Below are positions 1 to 8,754 of a DNA stretch of 64,000 bases, piece after piece. Both the position numbers and the translations under genes were made by a program. Each line of letters begins with the position of its first letter. Positions within the stretch are counted from its first letter, which is position 1. Source of the stretch: Thermoplasmata archaeon (GTDB taxonomy: Archaea > Thermoplasmatota > Thermoplasmata > Thermoplasmatales > Thermoplasmataceae); contig JAJZZX010000005.1 in the NCBI GenBank assembly GCA_021797355.1, forward strand, positions 62,001 to 126,000, read 5' to 3'. The notes beneath the pieces are model-generated. The model saw nothing but the letters and a program-made list of their open reading frames with translations, made no database searches and was not told the DNA's origin.

Positions 1-1
1 G

Positions 2-1012
2 ACTGGGGTTTACGCCGATATAAATGGCAGATTGCCCGGAAAAACCGTTGCATTAAGAGCTGATATAGACGCCCTGCCGCTGAATGAAAATTCAGGTGAT
101 GAATTTGCATCCAGGAATCCAGGTGCCATGCATGCCTGCGGCCACGACGGGCACATTGCCATGCTGCTCGGTGTAGCCAGGAAATTCATGTCTGATCCAT
201 CTTTCCCCGGGAGGATTAGACTGCTGTTTCAGCCTGCAGAGGAGGCTCCTCCTGGAGGCGCCATAAAGATGATTGAGGAGGGGGCCCTGAAGGACGTCGA
301 TTATATTCTTGGGCAGCATGTTATTTCCACCCTGCCCTCAGGAACCATAGGTATCAACTATGATTACGGAGCGGCCATATCAGACGAGTTCTTCATAAAG
401 ATATCAGGTCCGGGAGGCCATGGTTCAAGACCGCATGAGACTTCAGATGTTGTATACGTCACTTCATTATTCATAGTTTCATCACAAGCACTAATTTCCA
501 GGATGACCGATCAGACGCAGCCGTCGGTTCTGACTTTTGGTACCATAAAAGCCGGCGACAGATTCAACATAATAGCTTCCAACGCGGAGATAAGCGGAAC
601 TGTTAGAACATACAGCAAAGAGGTAAGGGACAGGATACGTTCCGGCATGAAAAATTTACTGGAAAGTATCTGCAGGGTACACGGTTCGGAGTTCAGTTTT
701 CATTATGAAGAAGGTTACCCAGCTCTGCTTAACGATCAAAAGGTCGCCTCAGTTGTTGACAGGGTTGCCAAGTCAGTTGTTGGAAAGGAGAATGTGGTCT
801 ATCCATCGCCCACTATGGGTGGGGAGGACTTTTCCAGATTTCTCGAAGTTGTTCCCGGGGCATTTTTCAGGTTGGGTGTAGGGAATGCACAGATGGGCAT
901 CAATGCACCTCAGCACAGTCCAAGGTATAGGATGGATGAAAGCGCCTTAGTACTTGGAGTCAACGTCATGTATGGGGCAGCGCTGGAGCTTTTATTGCAC
1001 GGAACAGATTAA
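2..1012 (+). CDS. M20-family amidohydrolase/carboxypeptidase, 5' end cut by window
   Basis: The reading frame is open from base 2, so the N-terminus lies outside the window; the first in-window TTG (base 32) is not the true start. M20D enzymes are metal-dependent hydrolases that remove acyl groups from N-acyl amino acids or cleave small peptides and related amides in the cytoplasm. Visible family motifs are RADIDALP, the metal-binding HACGHDGH segment, a QPAEE segment after it and the HxSP-like QHSPRYR near the C-terminus. A bacterial-dimerisation insert (GPGGHGSRPH) sits in the middle as usual. About 337 residues are visible; the full family length is about 380-400. The exact substrate cannot be read from sequence. 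The next gene starts 149 bases downstream with its own promoter. Confidence 0.9.
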   Translation, partial: TGVYADINGRLPGKTVALRADIDALPLNENSGDEFASRNPGAMHACGHDGHIAMLLGVARKFMSDPSFPGRIRLLFQPAEEAPPGGAIKMIEEGALKDVDYILGQHVISTLPSGTIGINYDYGAAISDEFFIKISGPGGHGSRPHETSDVVYVTSLFIVSSQALISRMTDQTQPSVLTFGTIKAGDRFNIIASNAEISGTVRTYSKEVRDRIRSGMKNLLESICRVHGSEFSFHYEEGYPALLNDQKVASVVDRVAKSVVGKENVVYPSPTMGGEDFSRFLEVVPGAFFRLGVGNAQMGINAPQHSPRYRMDESALVLGVNVMYGAALELLLHGTD

Positions 1013-1161
1013 TGCCATCATATGTCTTTGAGCCCTAACTGTTGGTTGAATATTTCTGCAAAAACATTAATTGCCAAAACAGGACGACAGGAGGGTAGAT
1101 GCCAGCCAGTGAAAACCGGAATGATGTAAGAATTCAATAGCATCTGTTATATCAACATAAT

Positions 1162-2244
1162 ATGTCGATTGATGTTGCAGTTATTCCGGGAGATGGAATA
1201 GGAAAAGAAGTAATGGAACAGGGGTTGAAAGTGCTGGAAGCCGTGGAGGAAATGGAGAACGTGAAATTCAAATTCTCTGAGTTTCCTTGGGGTTGTGAAT
1301 ATTACCTCAAAAACAATGAGATGATGCCACATGATGGCCTCAAGCAGCTTTCCGCCTTTGATTCGATTCTTATGGGTGCAGTAGGATATCCGGGTGTGCC
1401 TGACCATGTATCACTGTGGGGGCTCCTTTTGCCAATAAGAAGGGGTTTTGACCAGTACATAAACTTGCGGCCATCAAGATTGCTGCGTGGCTTCATATCT
1501 CCTCTTGCTGATAAGAAACCTGGAAGCTTCAATTTTGACATAGTGAGGGAGAACACTGAGGGGGAATATTCCAATATGGGGGGCATACTCAGGGAAGGTA
1601 CCAATGAAGAGATAGCAGTACAGAATTCCATCTTTACACACAAGGGTACAGAGAGAGTCATAAGATATGCATTTAAGCTTGCCATTGAACGATCCAGAAT
1701 ATCCGGTAAAACACCATATGTAGCCGGAGCAACAAAATCAAACGGAATAAACTACACCATGCCTTTCTGGGACAGAATTTTCAGAGGCGTTGCATCCGAG
1801 TTTCCTGAAGTCAGGACGAACCTCTTCCACATTGATGCCCTTGCAGCATATCTAGTAACAAAGCCTGAGACCTTTGACGTTATAGTGGGTTCCAATCTCT
1901 TCGGTGACATTCTATCAGATATTGGGGGCGCCATTTCTGGAGGAATCGGTGTGAGCCCTTCTGCGAACTTGAATCCGGAAGGGAAGTATCCATCCCTATT
2001 TGAGCCAGTCCACGGATCAGCACCGGATATTGCAGGAAAAGGGATCGCGAATCCTGTTGGAATGATCTGGACTGTTGCAATGTTCCTTGAGCATCATAAC
2101 ATGGGTGAGTTGTCCAAGGCACTGTTGGAGGCAATCCAGAGAGCCTCGGAAACTGGCTTCAGGACGCCTGACCTAAAAGGTAAATATACTACTGCTGAAG
2201 TAAGCTCGAAGATAATAGAAATATTCAGGGAGATAAGAAGCTGA
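1162..2244 (+). CDS. D-malate/tartrate dehydrogenase-type beta-decarboxylating dehydrogenase
   Basis: A 360-residue member of the isocitrate/isopropylmalate dehydrogenase family, which oxidises a 2-hydroxyacid with NAD and decarboxylates it. Seen: the N-terminal IPGDGIGKEV, the substrate arginine region INLRPSRLL, the metal-binding aspartates around GDILSDIGG, and the nucleotide-binding FEPVHGSAPDIAGKG. The WGCEYY segment and the LWGLLLPIRRGFDQYINLRP stretch resemble tartrate/D-malate dehydrogenases (TtuC/DmlA) more than LeuB, which is an inference from remembered family features. The length matches the family. The ATG at 1162 follows an AT-rich TATA-like stretch. It is not in a leucine operon: neighbours are an amidohydrolase and, convergently, ribosomal genes. 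3-isopropylmalate dehydrogenase remains the main alternative. Confidence 0.8.
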   Translation: MSIDVAVIPGDGIGKEVMEQGLKVLEAVEEMENVKFKFSEFPWGCEYYLKNNEMMPHDGLKQLSAFDSILMGAVGYPGVPDHVSLWGLLLPIRRGFDQYINLRPSRLLRGFISPLADKKPGSFNFDIVRENTEGEYSNMGGILREGTNEEIAVQNSIFTHKGTERVIRYAFKLAIERSRISGKTPYVAGATKSNGINYTMPFWDRIFRGVASEFPEVRTNLFHIDALAAYLVTKPETFDVIVGSNLFGDILSDIGGAISGGIGVSPSANLNPEGKYPSLFEPVHGSAPDIAGKGIANPVGMIWTVAMFLEHHNMGELSKALLEAIQRASETGFRTPDLKGKYTTAEVSSKIIEIFREIRS

Positions 2245-2369
2245 ATATTGAGATGAACAGTTTCAGGGCGGCAACAACTAACAATTGAAAAACAGATGAT
2301 CAGCGACAAATATATGGTCACTTATAAATATATGGATCTATACTTATTTTATAATTCCGATTAGAAAAA

Positions 2370-2609
2370 TCAGGAAGAAGCTGCCGATTCTTCCTTCTTA
2401 GGTTGTGATTTTTTTGCCCTTGGCTTCTGCTCCTTAGGCTTCTGTTCGTGAGCCTTGGGCTCTTTCTTGAATTCAGTATAACCGCAACGCCCACAGGAAA
2501 ATCTGTCCGAATGTTCGGCAAGAAAAACGCCCGGGCCGCATCTTGGGCAGAACCGGTGTTTCCGAACCAGCTTGCCAGATTCTACTGAATACAGTTCCCT
2601 TTTAATCAC
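2370..2609 (-). CDS. rps27ae: 30S ribosomal protein S27ae
   Basis: A 79-residue zinc-ribbon protein of the small ribosomal subunit. The first half has two CxxC-type knuckles (CPRCG about residue 22 and CGRCG about residue 39) that bind one zinc. The C-terminal third is a low-complexity Lys/Glu/Pro/Gln tail longer than in many archaeal S27ae proteins. It is the last gene of the minus-strand set rpo7, spt4, dephospho-CoA kinase, rps24e, rps27ae, and its ATG overlaps the end of rps24e by four bases, so translational coupling is likely. The order is widely conserved in archaea, which supports the call. Confidence 0.93.
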   Translation of the reverse strand: MIKRELYSVESGKLVRKHRFCPRCGPGVFLAEHSDRFSCGRCGYTEFKKEPKAHEQKPKEQKPRAKKSQPKKEESAASS

Positions 2610-2911
2610 TTGGCATCCCCTTCCTTCCCCTTGAGGCCGTTCCTTATGAGTTCGTAGTCTGGTTCATAAAGCATTGCACTTTCTTTGTCCTTGTATACTT
2701 TTGAATACCCCTTGACCTCGTTCATCCCTGTTTCCTGGATATTCCTTTCTACAATGACTAGGTCTTTTGGCGCACCCATGTTCTTGGCTATTATCTCCCT
2801 TATCTTCTCTCTGCTGGGCGTTGGCTCGTTTTTGAAAACAAGCCTGTAATGGATTTCCTTTCTGTGAAGGAGAATGTTGTCATTCACGTTCTCAACTTTC
2901 AATTCCGGCAT
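2606..2911 (-). CDS. rps24e: 30S ribosomal protein S24e
   Basis: A 101-residue small-subunit ribosomal protein. The N-terminal pattern [21 protein letters not shown] and the middle [10 protein letters not shown] match the archaeal/eukaryotic S24e family, which has a compact alpha/beta fold on the 30S body. It overlaps the dephospho-CoA kinase gene upstream by 13 bases and the rps27ae gene downstream by four, so it sits in the middle of a tightly packed operon. Length is as expected. No oddities. Confidence 0.93.
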   Translation of the reverse strand: MPELKVENVNDNILLHRKEIHYRLVFKNEPTPSREKIREIIAKNMGAPKDLVIVERNIQETGMNEVKGYSKVYKDKESAMLYEPDYELIRNGLKGKEGDAK

Positions 2912-3411
2912 CTGTCTTCCATCCTTTCAATTATTGACTTTACGCTATCCTTTATGGATTTGTCAACCTGTATGCAGGCCATCCCCACATCGGGAATGCC
3001 GTACGCTACCACTGTATTTATGTCCGAATAAAAAATTATTGGTATAACGGCAAGATCTTCCTCCCCATCAACCTCAATTCTTCCGCCGTTCCCCTTGATC
3101 AACCGTTCAATGGCCAGGAAAAGGTCATGGCTCAGTGTTCCAGGGTCGTTTTTCACTCTGACTGAACCGGGAACGCTCTTGAAACTTCCTTCCGATCCGC
3201 GTTTTGTCTTTAGATCCACAACCTCCAGGAAAGGTGATATCCCTATCCCATGAAGAACTTCCGTTGTCACATCCCCAACGGAAACTATCCTGCCTTTCTG
3301 GTAGGCGAGAAGTTCAGCTGGGTTGCACAGCCTGCTTTTATATGAGGAAATCTCATCCCTCAGTTCCGGGCTCACAATAAAATCATGACCTGACTTTAAT
3401 TGCGTAGGCAC
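2899..3411 (-). CDS. GTP-dependent dephospho-CoA kinase (DUF359 family)
   Basis: A 170-residue protein of the former DUF359 family, shown in archaea to phosphorylate dephospho-CoA with GTP, the last step of coenzyme A synthesis, and unrelated to bacterial CoaE. Seen: the GRIVSVGDVTTEVL segment and the EVVDLKTKRGSEGS segment, both typical of the family, and GEEDLAVIPIIFYS near residue 115, the conserved GEEDL motif. The start overlaps spt4 by 29 bases and the end overlaps rps24e by 13. Its place between transcription and ribosome genes is a conserved archaeal arrangement, not a sign of a ribosomal role. Confidence 0.9.
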   Translation of the reverse strand: MPTQLKSGHDFIVSPELRDEISSYKSRLCNPAELLAYQKGRIVSVGDVTTEVLHGIGISPFLEVVDLKTKRGSEGSFKSVPGSVRVKNDPGTLSHDLFLAIERLIKGNGGRIEVDGEEDLAVIPIIFYSDINTVVAYGIPDVGMACIQVDKSIKDSVKSIIERMEDRCRN

Positions 3412-3577
3412 CAGTATCCGTTATTCCAGCCCTATTTGCAATGACGGAAAGCTTGGGTTCTGATACTATGACAAACCCAAACCATTCTGTGGTAGTTTTT
3501 TCCTCGCCGTGGATGGGGCAACTTTTCTCTGTGGTTATGAGATGGCATTTTTTGCAAGCTCTGTATATTTGCTTCAT
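3383..3577 (-). CDS. spt4: Transcription elongation factor Spt4 (RNA polymerase subunit E'')
   Basis: A 64-residue zinc protein that pairs with Spt5/NusG and raises RNA polymerase processivity. Seen: CKKCHLITTEKSCPIHG, which supplies the four zinc ligands, followed by a short beta domain ending in GAYAIKVRS, the usual Spt4 C-terminus. Length is normal for archaeal Spt4. It follows rpo7 by nine bases on the same strand and overlaps the dephospho-CoA kinase gene, so the three are co-transcribed. Confidence 0.92.
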   Translation of the reverse strand: MKQIYRACKKCHLITTEKSCPIHGEEKTTTEWFGFVIVSEPKLSVIANRAGITDTGAYAIKVRS

Positions 3578-3586
3578 AGAACAACC

Positions 3587-4168
3587 TCAGTTTGGCACTT
3601 TTCTTACAAGCCATTCAAGCTTGCCAAGTCCGGTCTGCTTCATGGTGAAACCAATCTTGCTATCCTCAATGGTTGATGAACTCAGATTGAGCGCCACAAT
3701 CCTTACCCTAACTTTGTCTCCTGCCTTAATGTCTTTCTTAGTTTCCTTGCCAATGAATCTTTGGTTTGTCATGTCAACATCTATTCTATCATCCATTATC
3801 TGGCTCTTGTGCAGAAGTCCCTCGAATGGACCGAATTTTACAAATGCGCCAAAGTTCTGGACTGACACAACCACGCCTTCTACTATTTCCTGTAGTTCAG
3901 GATAATACGCCAGCGCCTTGTATTTGACAGACTGGTAAACGCCTCCGTCCCCATGCACAATGGTTCCTTCTCCAACTTTCTCAACATTCATTATGGAGAC
4001 AATGTAACACTTGCCGAGTATCCTCGAATCATCCCTCGCATCTCGAAGATCGACAAGCTTACCCTCTAGCGAACCTTTAGAAACGTCCATTACGGCTTCA
4101 TCGTAATTGGAGCTCAATTTCTCTGGGGGGATTCTGGCAATATATTCATCTTCAATTATAACGTACAT
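3587..4168 (-). CDS. rpo7: DNA-directed RNA polymerase subunit Rpo7 (E')
   Basis: A 193-residue RNA polymerase stalk subunit, the archaeal counterpart of eukaryotic Rpb7, which with Rpo4 helps open complexes form and binds emerging RNA. The N-terminal tip domain spans about residues 1-80 and an S1-type RNA-binding domain about 85-180, with the motif VVVSVQNFGAFVKFGPFEGLLHKSQ recognisable in part at GAFVKFGPFEGLLH. The ATG is preceded by GGTGAAC at about five bases, a Shine-Dalgarno match. It heads the operon. A very short frame ends six bases upstream of the start but is not supported as a gene. Confidence 0.94.
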   Translation of the reverse strand: MYVIIEDEYIARIPPEKLSSNYDEAVMDVSKGSLEGKLVDLRDARDDSRILGKCYIVSIMNVEKVGEGTIVHGDGGVYQSVKYKALAYYPELQEIVEGVVVSVQNFGAFVKFGPFEGLLHKSQIMDDRIDVDMTNQRFIGKETKKDIKAGDKVRVRIVALNLSSSTIEDSKIGFTMKQTGLGKLEWLVRKVPN

Positions 4169-4373
4169 TGTTCACCTTCCCGCAAACCAGCCGAAAACCA
4201 CAATCTTCGCCATTATTCCGGGCATGCCATGGCTTTGAGCGGAATTTCCAGCTACATACAGGACTATTGTACGGCATTGTTTCAAGAATTATTAATCTTA
4301 TGTTGTTATTTCACAACCGGTACAGTATATCTAGACCAACAATGTAATAAACGTATTTCCGTTATATTTTACG

Positions 4374-5528
4374 ATGGAAACAGAGCGGCTTTCAGAGACG
4401 CATCAGATGCTCAGAAACACCATTGAGGATTTCACTAGGAAAGAGGTTGCGTCAATAGCATCCAAGATGGATCAGGAAGATTACTTTCCCAGAGAGCTGT
4501 TCAGGAAAATGGGAAAGATGGGTTTTCTGGGAATAACTGTACCGGAGGAGTACGGAGGTGCTGGCATGGATTACACTGCCCAGGCAATAATAACAGAGGC
4601 AATAGCTCACGAATCAGCCTCATTGGCACTTTCATACGCTGCACACAGCAATTTGTGCCTTGATAACATGTTCAGGAACGGTACGGGAGAAATCTTGGAA
4701 GATGTTGTCCCAAAACTATGTTCTGGCGAATACATTGGCTCCCTAGCCATGACAGAACCAGATTCCGGGTCGGATGCACTAGCAATGAAAACACATGCAG
4801 AGCCCCAAGGGAAAGAGTTCCTCCTTTCAGGTACAAAGACACTCATAACTAATGCCCCATACTCCGATGCATTCCTCGTCTATGCAAGAACAGGTGATTC
4901 ATATAGTGCGTTTGTTGTAAAATCAACTGACAGGGGGTTCTCAAGAGGTGATAAATTTTCAAAAATGGGAATGCGCGGTTCCCCCACGGGCACAATTTAT
5001 TTTGATGAAGTAAGGCTCGGAACTGAAAGGATACTGGGGAAAATCGGCGATGGCAAGAACATAATGCTGAGTGGCTTGAATTCGGAAAGAATCATTCTGG
5101 CATATCTTTTCCTTGGTGTCGCCAGGAAGGCCTTGGAGATGGCTCTTGCATATTCCACACAGCGAAAACAGTCTGGAAAGCAACTTCATGAGTTTCAGCT
5201 CATTCAGGAAAAACTGGCTTATATGTACATTAAATACAAAACGAGCAGGCTCCTTGTGGATGAGGCCCTGCAAAAGGTAACTGCAAATCCAATGGATGCA
5301 CTGGCTGCTGCATCTGCTGTCCTCCATGCTTCGGAAAGCTCTGAATACATTGCCAGGGAAGCCATCCAGATACACGGAGGTTACGGGTACGTTAAGGACT
5401 TTGGCGTTGAGAGACTGCTCAGAGACGCCATTCTCGGCCAGATCGGTGGCGGTACCACAGAGATCAGGAAACATATTGTCTCGTCCAATCTTATTAAAAG
5501 GTATAAGAGGGATAATGCAATTCCTTGA
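4374..5528 (+). CDS. Acyl-CoA dehydrogenase, isovaleryl-CoA-dehydrogenase-like
   Basis: A 384-residue FAD enzyme that introduces a trans-2,3 double bond into an acyl-CoA. Seen: the N-terminal helical domain, the beta-domain FAD/substrate motifs AMTEPDSGSD (about 125-134) and the KMGMRGSPTG loop, and the C-terminal helices ending in GGGTTEIRKH. The usual catalytic glutamate of medium- and short-chain enzymes (YEGT) is replaced by glycine, while GLNSERI places Glu-238 where isovaleryl-CoA and long-chain enzymes carry the catalytic base. This suggests a branched-chain or long-chain acyl substrate (inference). The gene is followed six bases later by nmd3 on the same strand. No electron-transfer flavoprotein gene is nearby. 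Confidence 0.9.
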   Translation: METERLSETHQMLRNTIEDFTRKEVASIASKMDQEDYFPRELFRKMGKMGFLGITVPEEYGGAGMDYTAQAIITEAIAHESASLALSYAAHSNLCLDNMFRNGTGEILEDVVPKLCSGEYIGSLAMTEPDSGSDALAMKTHAEPQGKEFLLSGTKTLITNAPYSDAFLVYARTGDSYSAFVVKSTDRGFSRGDKFSKMGMRGSPTGTIYFDEVRLGTERILGKIGDGKNIMLSGLNSERIILAYLFLGVARKALEMALAYSTQRKQSGKQLHEFQLIQEKLAYMYIKYKTSRLLVDEALQKVTANPMDALAAASAVLHASESSEYIAREAIQIHGGYGYVKDFGVERLLRDAILGQIGGGTTEIRKHIVSSNLIKRYKRDNAIP

Positions 5529-5534
5529 GGCTAA

Positions 5535-6557
5535 ATGAAATGCATATTGTGCGACAAGAATGAGGCTATTGAACACGGACTGTGCAGCGACTGCCTTGAC
5601 AGCAACTTCCAGATAAACGTGAACGGATCAGTAGACCTTACCATATGTCCAAAGTGTGATTCATTCAAGGTCGGCAACAGGTGGTATAGGGAAGGTATGA
5701 AAGGCCGGCTTGCTGCTGCCATCCGCAAGCATATTACTGGTAGCAGCGGTAGCGCGGAAATAAACGTAGTTTCTGATTCCATAAGTATAAACAGGCCTGA
5801 GGGGAGAATTGATTTCTCGGTTGCCGTTGACAATGGCCACTCCAGTTTGATCACAAGGAGCGAGTCCATACCCAGCAAAATACTGCTTAACAGCTGCCCC
5901 ATATGCAACAAGGTAACAGGATCATATTATGAAGCCATAATCCAAATGAGAACGTTCGGAACGAACTATACTTCCATCATAGATGAGGCAATGGACAGGA
6001 TTGACCCTTTCATAGTGAACATGGAAAGCCGCTCAAATGATTCTTTTCTCTCCAAGATAGTAAGATTGCCGGAAGGCCTGGATCTTTACATAGGCAAGAA
6101 AAACGATGCTATAAAAATGACAAGATTTTTGCATGAAAACTTCTTTTCTGAAATCAAGATAACAAAGAAACTGGCGGGCAGAAGGGAGGGAGAGGATTTC
6201 TACCGGTATACGTATCTCGTGCGGCTCCTGAATCTTTCCAGGGGAACAATTATCCAGCATGAAGGCAGAGAATATCTTCTGGAGCAGATATCCCCGAATT
6301 CTCTAACGCTTATAGATGCTGCCAGCGAAAGGAGATTCACTGTACAGCAGAACGATTTCTATTCCGGTTCCTATTCTGATACCCAGGAAAAGGCTGAACT
6401 GAGAAGATACATTGTTATTTCAAACACTGCATCTGAGACAGAACTCATGGACAGCCTTAACTTCAGCAGGTTTACTGTAAAGGGTTCTTATCACGGTGAG
6501 ATAATGGCCTTTTATTATGGCGGCAAAATAATACCCACAGAAATTCCTGTACAGTGA
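5535..6557 (+). CDS. nmd3: Nmd3-family ribosome export/assembly protein
   Basis: A 340-residue archaeal homologue of the eukaryotic 60S export adaptor Nmd3; in archaea it is presumed to act in large-subunit maturation, since there is no nucleus. The N-terminus carries three zinc-type pairs: CILC (residues 3-6), CSDC (17-20) and CPKC near residue 38, and a further CPIC pair occurs near residue 124. The middle and C-terminal parts are OB-like and SH3-like regions in the family. It begins six bases after the acyl-CoA dehydrogenase stop. Its own stop lies just upstream of the arginine deiminase start. Eukaryotic export-signal tails are absent, as expected. Confidence 0.88.
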   Translation: MKCILCDKNEAIEHGLCSDCLDSNFQINVNGSVDLTICPKCDSFKVGNRWYREGMKGRLAAAIRKHITGSSGSAEINVVSDSISINRPEGRIDFSVAVDNGHSSLITRSESIPSKILLNSCPICNKVTGSYYEAIIQMRTFGTNYTSIIDEAMDRIDPFIVNMESRSNDSFLSKIVRLPEGLDLYIGKKNDAIKMTRFLHENFFSEIKITKKLAGRREGEDFYRYTYLVRLLNLSRGTIIQHEGREYLLEQISPNSLTLIDAASERRFTVQQNDFYSGSYSDTQEKAELRRYIVISNTASETELMDSLNFSRFTVKGSYHGEIMAFYYGGKIIPTEIPVQ

Positions 6558-6631
6558 AGATATCCATCTTCTGTCATGTAATGAAACACGGTTTTTTATC
6601 CATAAGTGAAATCTCGCCGCAGAGTGATATT

Positions 6632-7897
6632 ATGAAAATCAGGTCTGAATGGGAAACCCTGAAGGAAGTTATGATGCACCAGCCTGGAACTGAGATTGAT
6701 TATGCCATGCTGGCCCCAAGGGCCTTCTTATTTGAACGACCCTTCAGATCGCGGATTGCACTTCAGGAACACGAGGGGCTACAGCTTACCCTTAAGGAGA
6801 ATGGAGTCAAGGTGAGACTTCTAAGGGACACTGTAATTGATGCTGCCGATCAGAACACTAATTTTAGGAAAGAACTGGAAAATAAGGTACTTGAAACGGT
6901 AAGGTTTTTCGGGAACCTGCAAAAGTCATCAAATGCCAAAGGTGAACTTGAAAGAAACATAAGATCGCTAGATTCAGCAACCCTGTTCAACATAATGACA
7001 CTGGAGCCTTCCATAGACCTTAAATCCGATAGTGAACCAGGCAGTGAATATCCCACAGTATATTCCAATGTTCCCCTGGCCAATTTATATTTTATGAGAG
7101 ACCAGCAGGCGGTTGCGCCAGGGGGCGTTATCTTTGGAAGAATGAAAAGGCTCCAGAGAATGAAGGAACCAGAAATAACGGAATTCGTTATTAAAAAGGC
7201 TCTGGGGTTTCACACATCAGTTAAGATAAACGGTGATGGCATTTTTGAGGGTGGAGACTTCATGCCAGCTGGTAATTTCGCATTAATTGGAATAGGTTCC
7301 AGGACAAATCTTGCTGGTGCACTTCAGGCAATAGAGTCAGGGTATCTCGACTACGATGAGGTTGGCATTGTAGAGAATCCTGTTTATGATTTCATGGCTG
7401 GAAGCCCAAAGGATCCAATGGTCAACATGCACCTTGACACCTACTTCAACATTGCAGGCGACGGGGTTGCAATAGGTTCAGCTGAACTCATGAGAAAGGC
7501 AAAACTTACTGTATTTGCAGGACATGGCGACCAGAGAGGGAAGACGTTGAGGCAGTGCACCCTCTTTGAGTTCCTGAAAGAAAAGCACTTCAATTTTGTT
7601 GAACTTGGAGTGGCAGAACAGTTGGCCTACTCCTCAAATTTTCTCACAATCAAGGATAGACGCATTATTACAGTAAACGTTTCAAATGTACTTGACAGAC
7701 TTCTGAACGAAGGCATTTTCCCGAAGTACATAGAGGATCAGGTGAAGGCAGACCTTGGCAGAAGAGGCAGAAACGATCTCTTTCCAAACAACAGGTCCGT
7801 CAGGGAGATGGGCATTGAACACATTGAGGTAAAACTTACCGAATTGACAGGAGGTTACGGTGGAGCGCACTGCATGACCGCTGCATTGTCACGCTAG
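6632..7897 (+). CDS. arcA: Arginine deiminase
   Basis: Hydrolyses L-arginine to citrulline and ammonia. Family motifs are clear: NLYFMRDQQA, GIFEGGDFMP, MHLDTYFNIAGD and the C-terminal catalytic GGAHCMT cysteine, covering the Cys-His-Asp-Glu guanidino-transferase centre. I start at ATG 6632 (421 residues) because a TTTTTATCC box at about 6593-6600 would give a short leader ending there, and because homologues begin with a RSEWETLKEV-like segment; an upstream GTG at 6554 overlaps nmd3. No ornithine carbamoyltransferase or carbamate kinase gene is adjacent, so the ATP-yielding pathway is not shown by context. A pyruvoyl arginine decarboxylase lies elsewhere in the window. Confidence 0.92.
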   Translation: MKIRSEWETLKEVMMHQPGTEIDYAMLAPRAFLFERPFRSRIALQEHEGLQLTLKENGVKVRLLRDTVIDAADQNTNFRKELENKVLETVRFFGNLQKSSNAKGELERNIRSLDSATLFNIMTLEPSIDLKSDSEPGSEYPTVYSNVPLANLYFMRDQQAVAPGGVIFGRMKRLQRMKEPEITEFVIKKALGFHTSVKINGDGIFEGGDFMPAGNFALIGIGSRTNLAGALQAIESGYLDYDEVGIVENPVYDFMAGSPKDPMVNMHLDTYFNIAGDGVAIGSAELMRKAKLTVFAGHGDQRGKTLRQCTLFEFLKEKHFNFVELGVAEQLAYSSNFLTIKDRRIITVNVSNVLDRLLNEGIFPKYIEDQVKADLGRRGRNDLFPNNRSVREMGIEHIEVKLTELTGGYGGAHCMTAALSR

Positions 7898-7981
7898 CAT
7901 AGCATATGTATCGAAACCTTTAATTCAAATTCAGCATTACGCTGACGTTACGATGATTGAATACAAACCTAGAGGGATTTA

Positions 7982-8623
7982 ATGGCAAAAGACAGGAGTC
8001 AAAGAAAGGGGAAGGACAAATTTAAGGAAAAGAACTGGTACACCGTAGTATCACCAGATTATTTCGGCGGAAAAGAAATAACCTTGAGTCTTGGAAATTC
8101 CCCGGAGAGCATGGTTGGAAGAAAGGTCGAGGTACCCGTATCGGACTTCACAGGAAATTTTAAAAGGGCAAATGCAAAGATGATTTTCAAGATAATATCA
8201 TGCCAGGGCACGAAGTGTTCAACTGAGTTCCTGGGACATGCCCTGAGCGATGATTACATAAGAAGAATGGTGCGCAGAAGAAAGGAAAGAATTGACATAA
8301 TTCATGAAGTTTCGGCCTCTGACGGGTCAAGGATGGTCCTCAAGGTTGTCATTGTTACCGACGGAAAATTAAATGCCTCAAAGAGGGTGGACATTAGAAA
8401 TTCAGTCCTTTCATTCCTGGGCGAAAAAGCTTCAACCCTCAATTATGGCGATTTAGCAAAATATGTCGTCGGTGATGATATTTACACTGATATCATAAAC
8501 GCGACCAAGGATATTTACCCCATAAGAAAAATTGAACTAAGAAAATCAGTGATGGTCGCGCATAATGAGAGCGGCGATGCTTCACAACACTCTGAAGAGC
8601 CTGGCATCCAACAGGCTTCGTGA
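7982..8623 (+). CDS. rps3ae: 30S ribosomal protein S3ae (eS1)
   Basis: A 213-residue archaeal/eukaryotic small-subunit protein. The N-terminus is a basic Lys/Arg segment followed by KNWYTVVSPDYF, a family hallmark, and the centre has DYIRRMVRRRKERI, the conserved basic helix that contacts rRNA. The C-terminus is an acidic and polar tail. It starts 84 bases after arginine deiminase and ends eight bases before an intron-bearing tRNA-Met on the same strand, which may share its transcript. Confidence 0.94.
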   Translation: MAKDRSQRKGKDKFKEKNWYTVVSPDYFGGKEITLSLGNSPESMVGRKVEVPVSDFTGNFKRANAKMIFKIISCQGTKCSTEFLGHALSDDYIRRMVRRRKERIDIIHEVSASDGSRMVLKVVIVTDGKLNASKRVDIRNSVLSFLGEKASTLNYGDLAKYVVGDDIYTDIINATKDIYPIRKIELRKSVMVAHNESGDASQHSEEPGIQQAS

Positions 8624-8631
8624 TTTAGTCT

Positions 8632-8724
8632 GCCGGGGTGGCTTAGCTGGAGGAGCGCCGGACTCATAGGAATTAAAAGTTCTGAGAAATCCGGAGGTCT
8701 CGGGTTCGATCCCCGATCCCGGCA
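8632..8724 (+). tRNA. tRNA-Met (CAU), elongator type, with 20-base intron
   Basis: A cloverleaf folds with acceptor GCCGGGG/TCCCGGC, T-arm TCGGG-TTCGATC-CCCGA, discriminator A and no encoded CCA. The anticodon CAT is at 8665-8667. An intron at 8669-8688 sits after position 37. It forms a textbook bulge-helix-bulge: CTCA pairs with TGAG as the four-base central helix, with three-base bulges TAG and AAA. Splicing within the bulges gives the loop CTCATAA between stems CCGGA and TCCGG. The stem lacks the three G-C pairs of initiator tRNA, so this is elongator Met; a CAU isoleucine tRNA with modified C34 cannot be ruled out by eye. Confidence 0.9.
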
Positions 8725-8754
8725 TACCTAAATTAAAACATTATTCCTGTACAG

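Noticed and set aside
1099-1140. A 13-codon frame with a GGAGGG site upstream of the malate/tartrate dehydrogenase.
   Set aside because: Too short, no family resemblance, and the next gene has its own TATA-like promoter; kept only as a note.
4172-4213. A short minus-strand frame ending just before rpo7, a possible leader peptide.
   Set aside because: Thirteen codons with no attenuation structure visible; coding potential cannot be shown by eye.
6554-6631. GTG-started N-terminal extension of arginine deiminase overlapping nmd3.
   Set aside because: The promoter-like box lies within it and the family start corresponds to ATG 6632.
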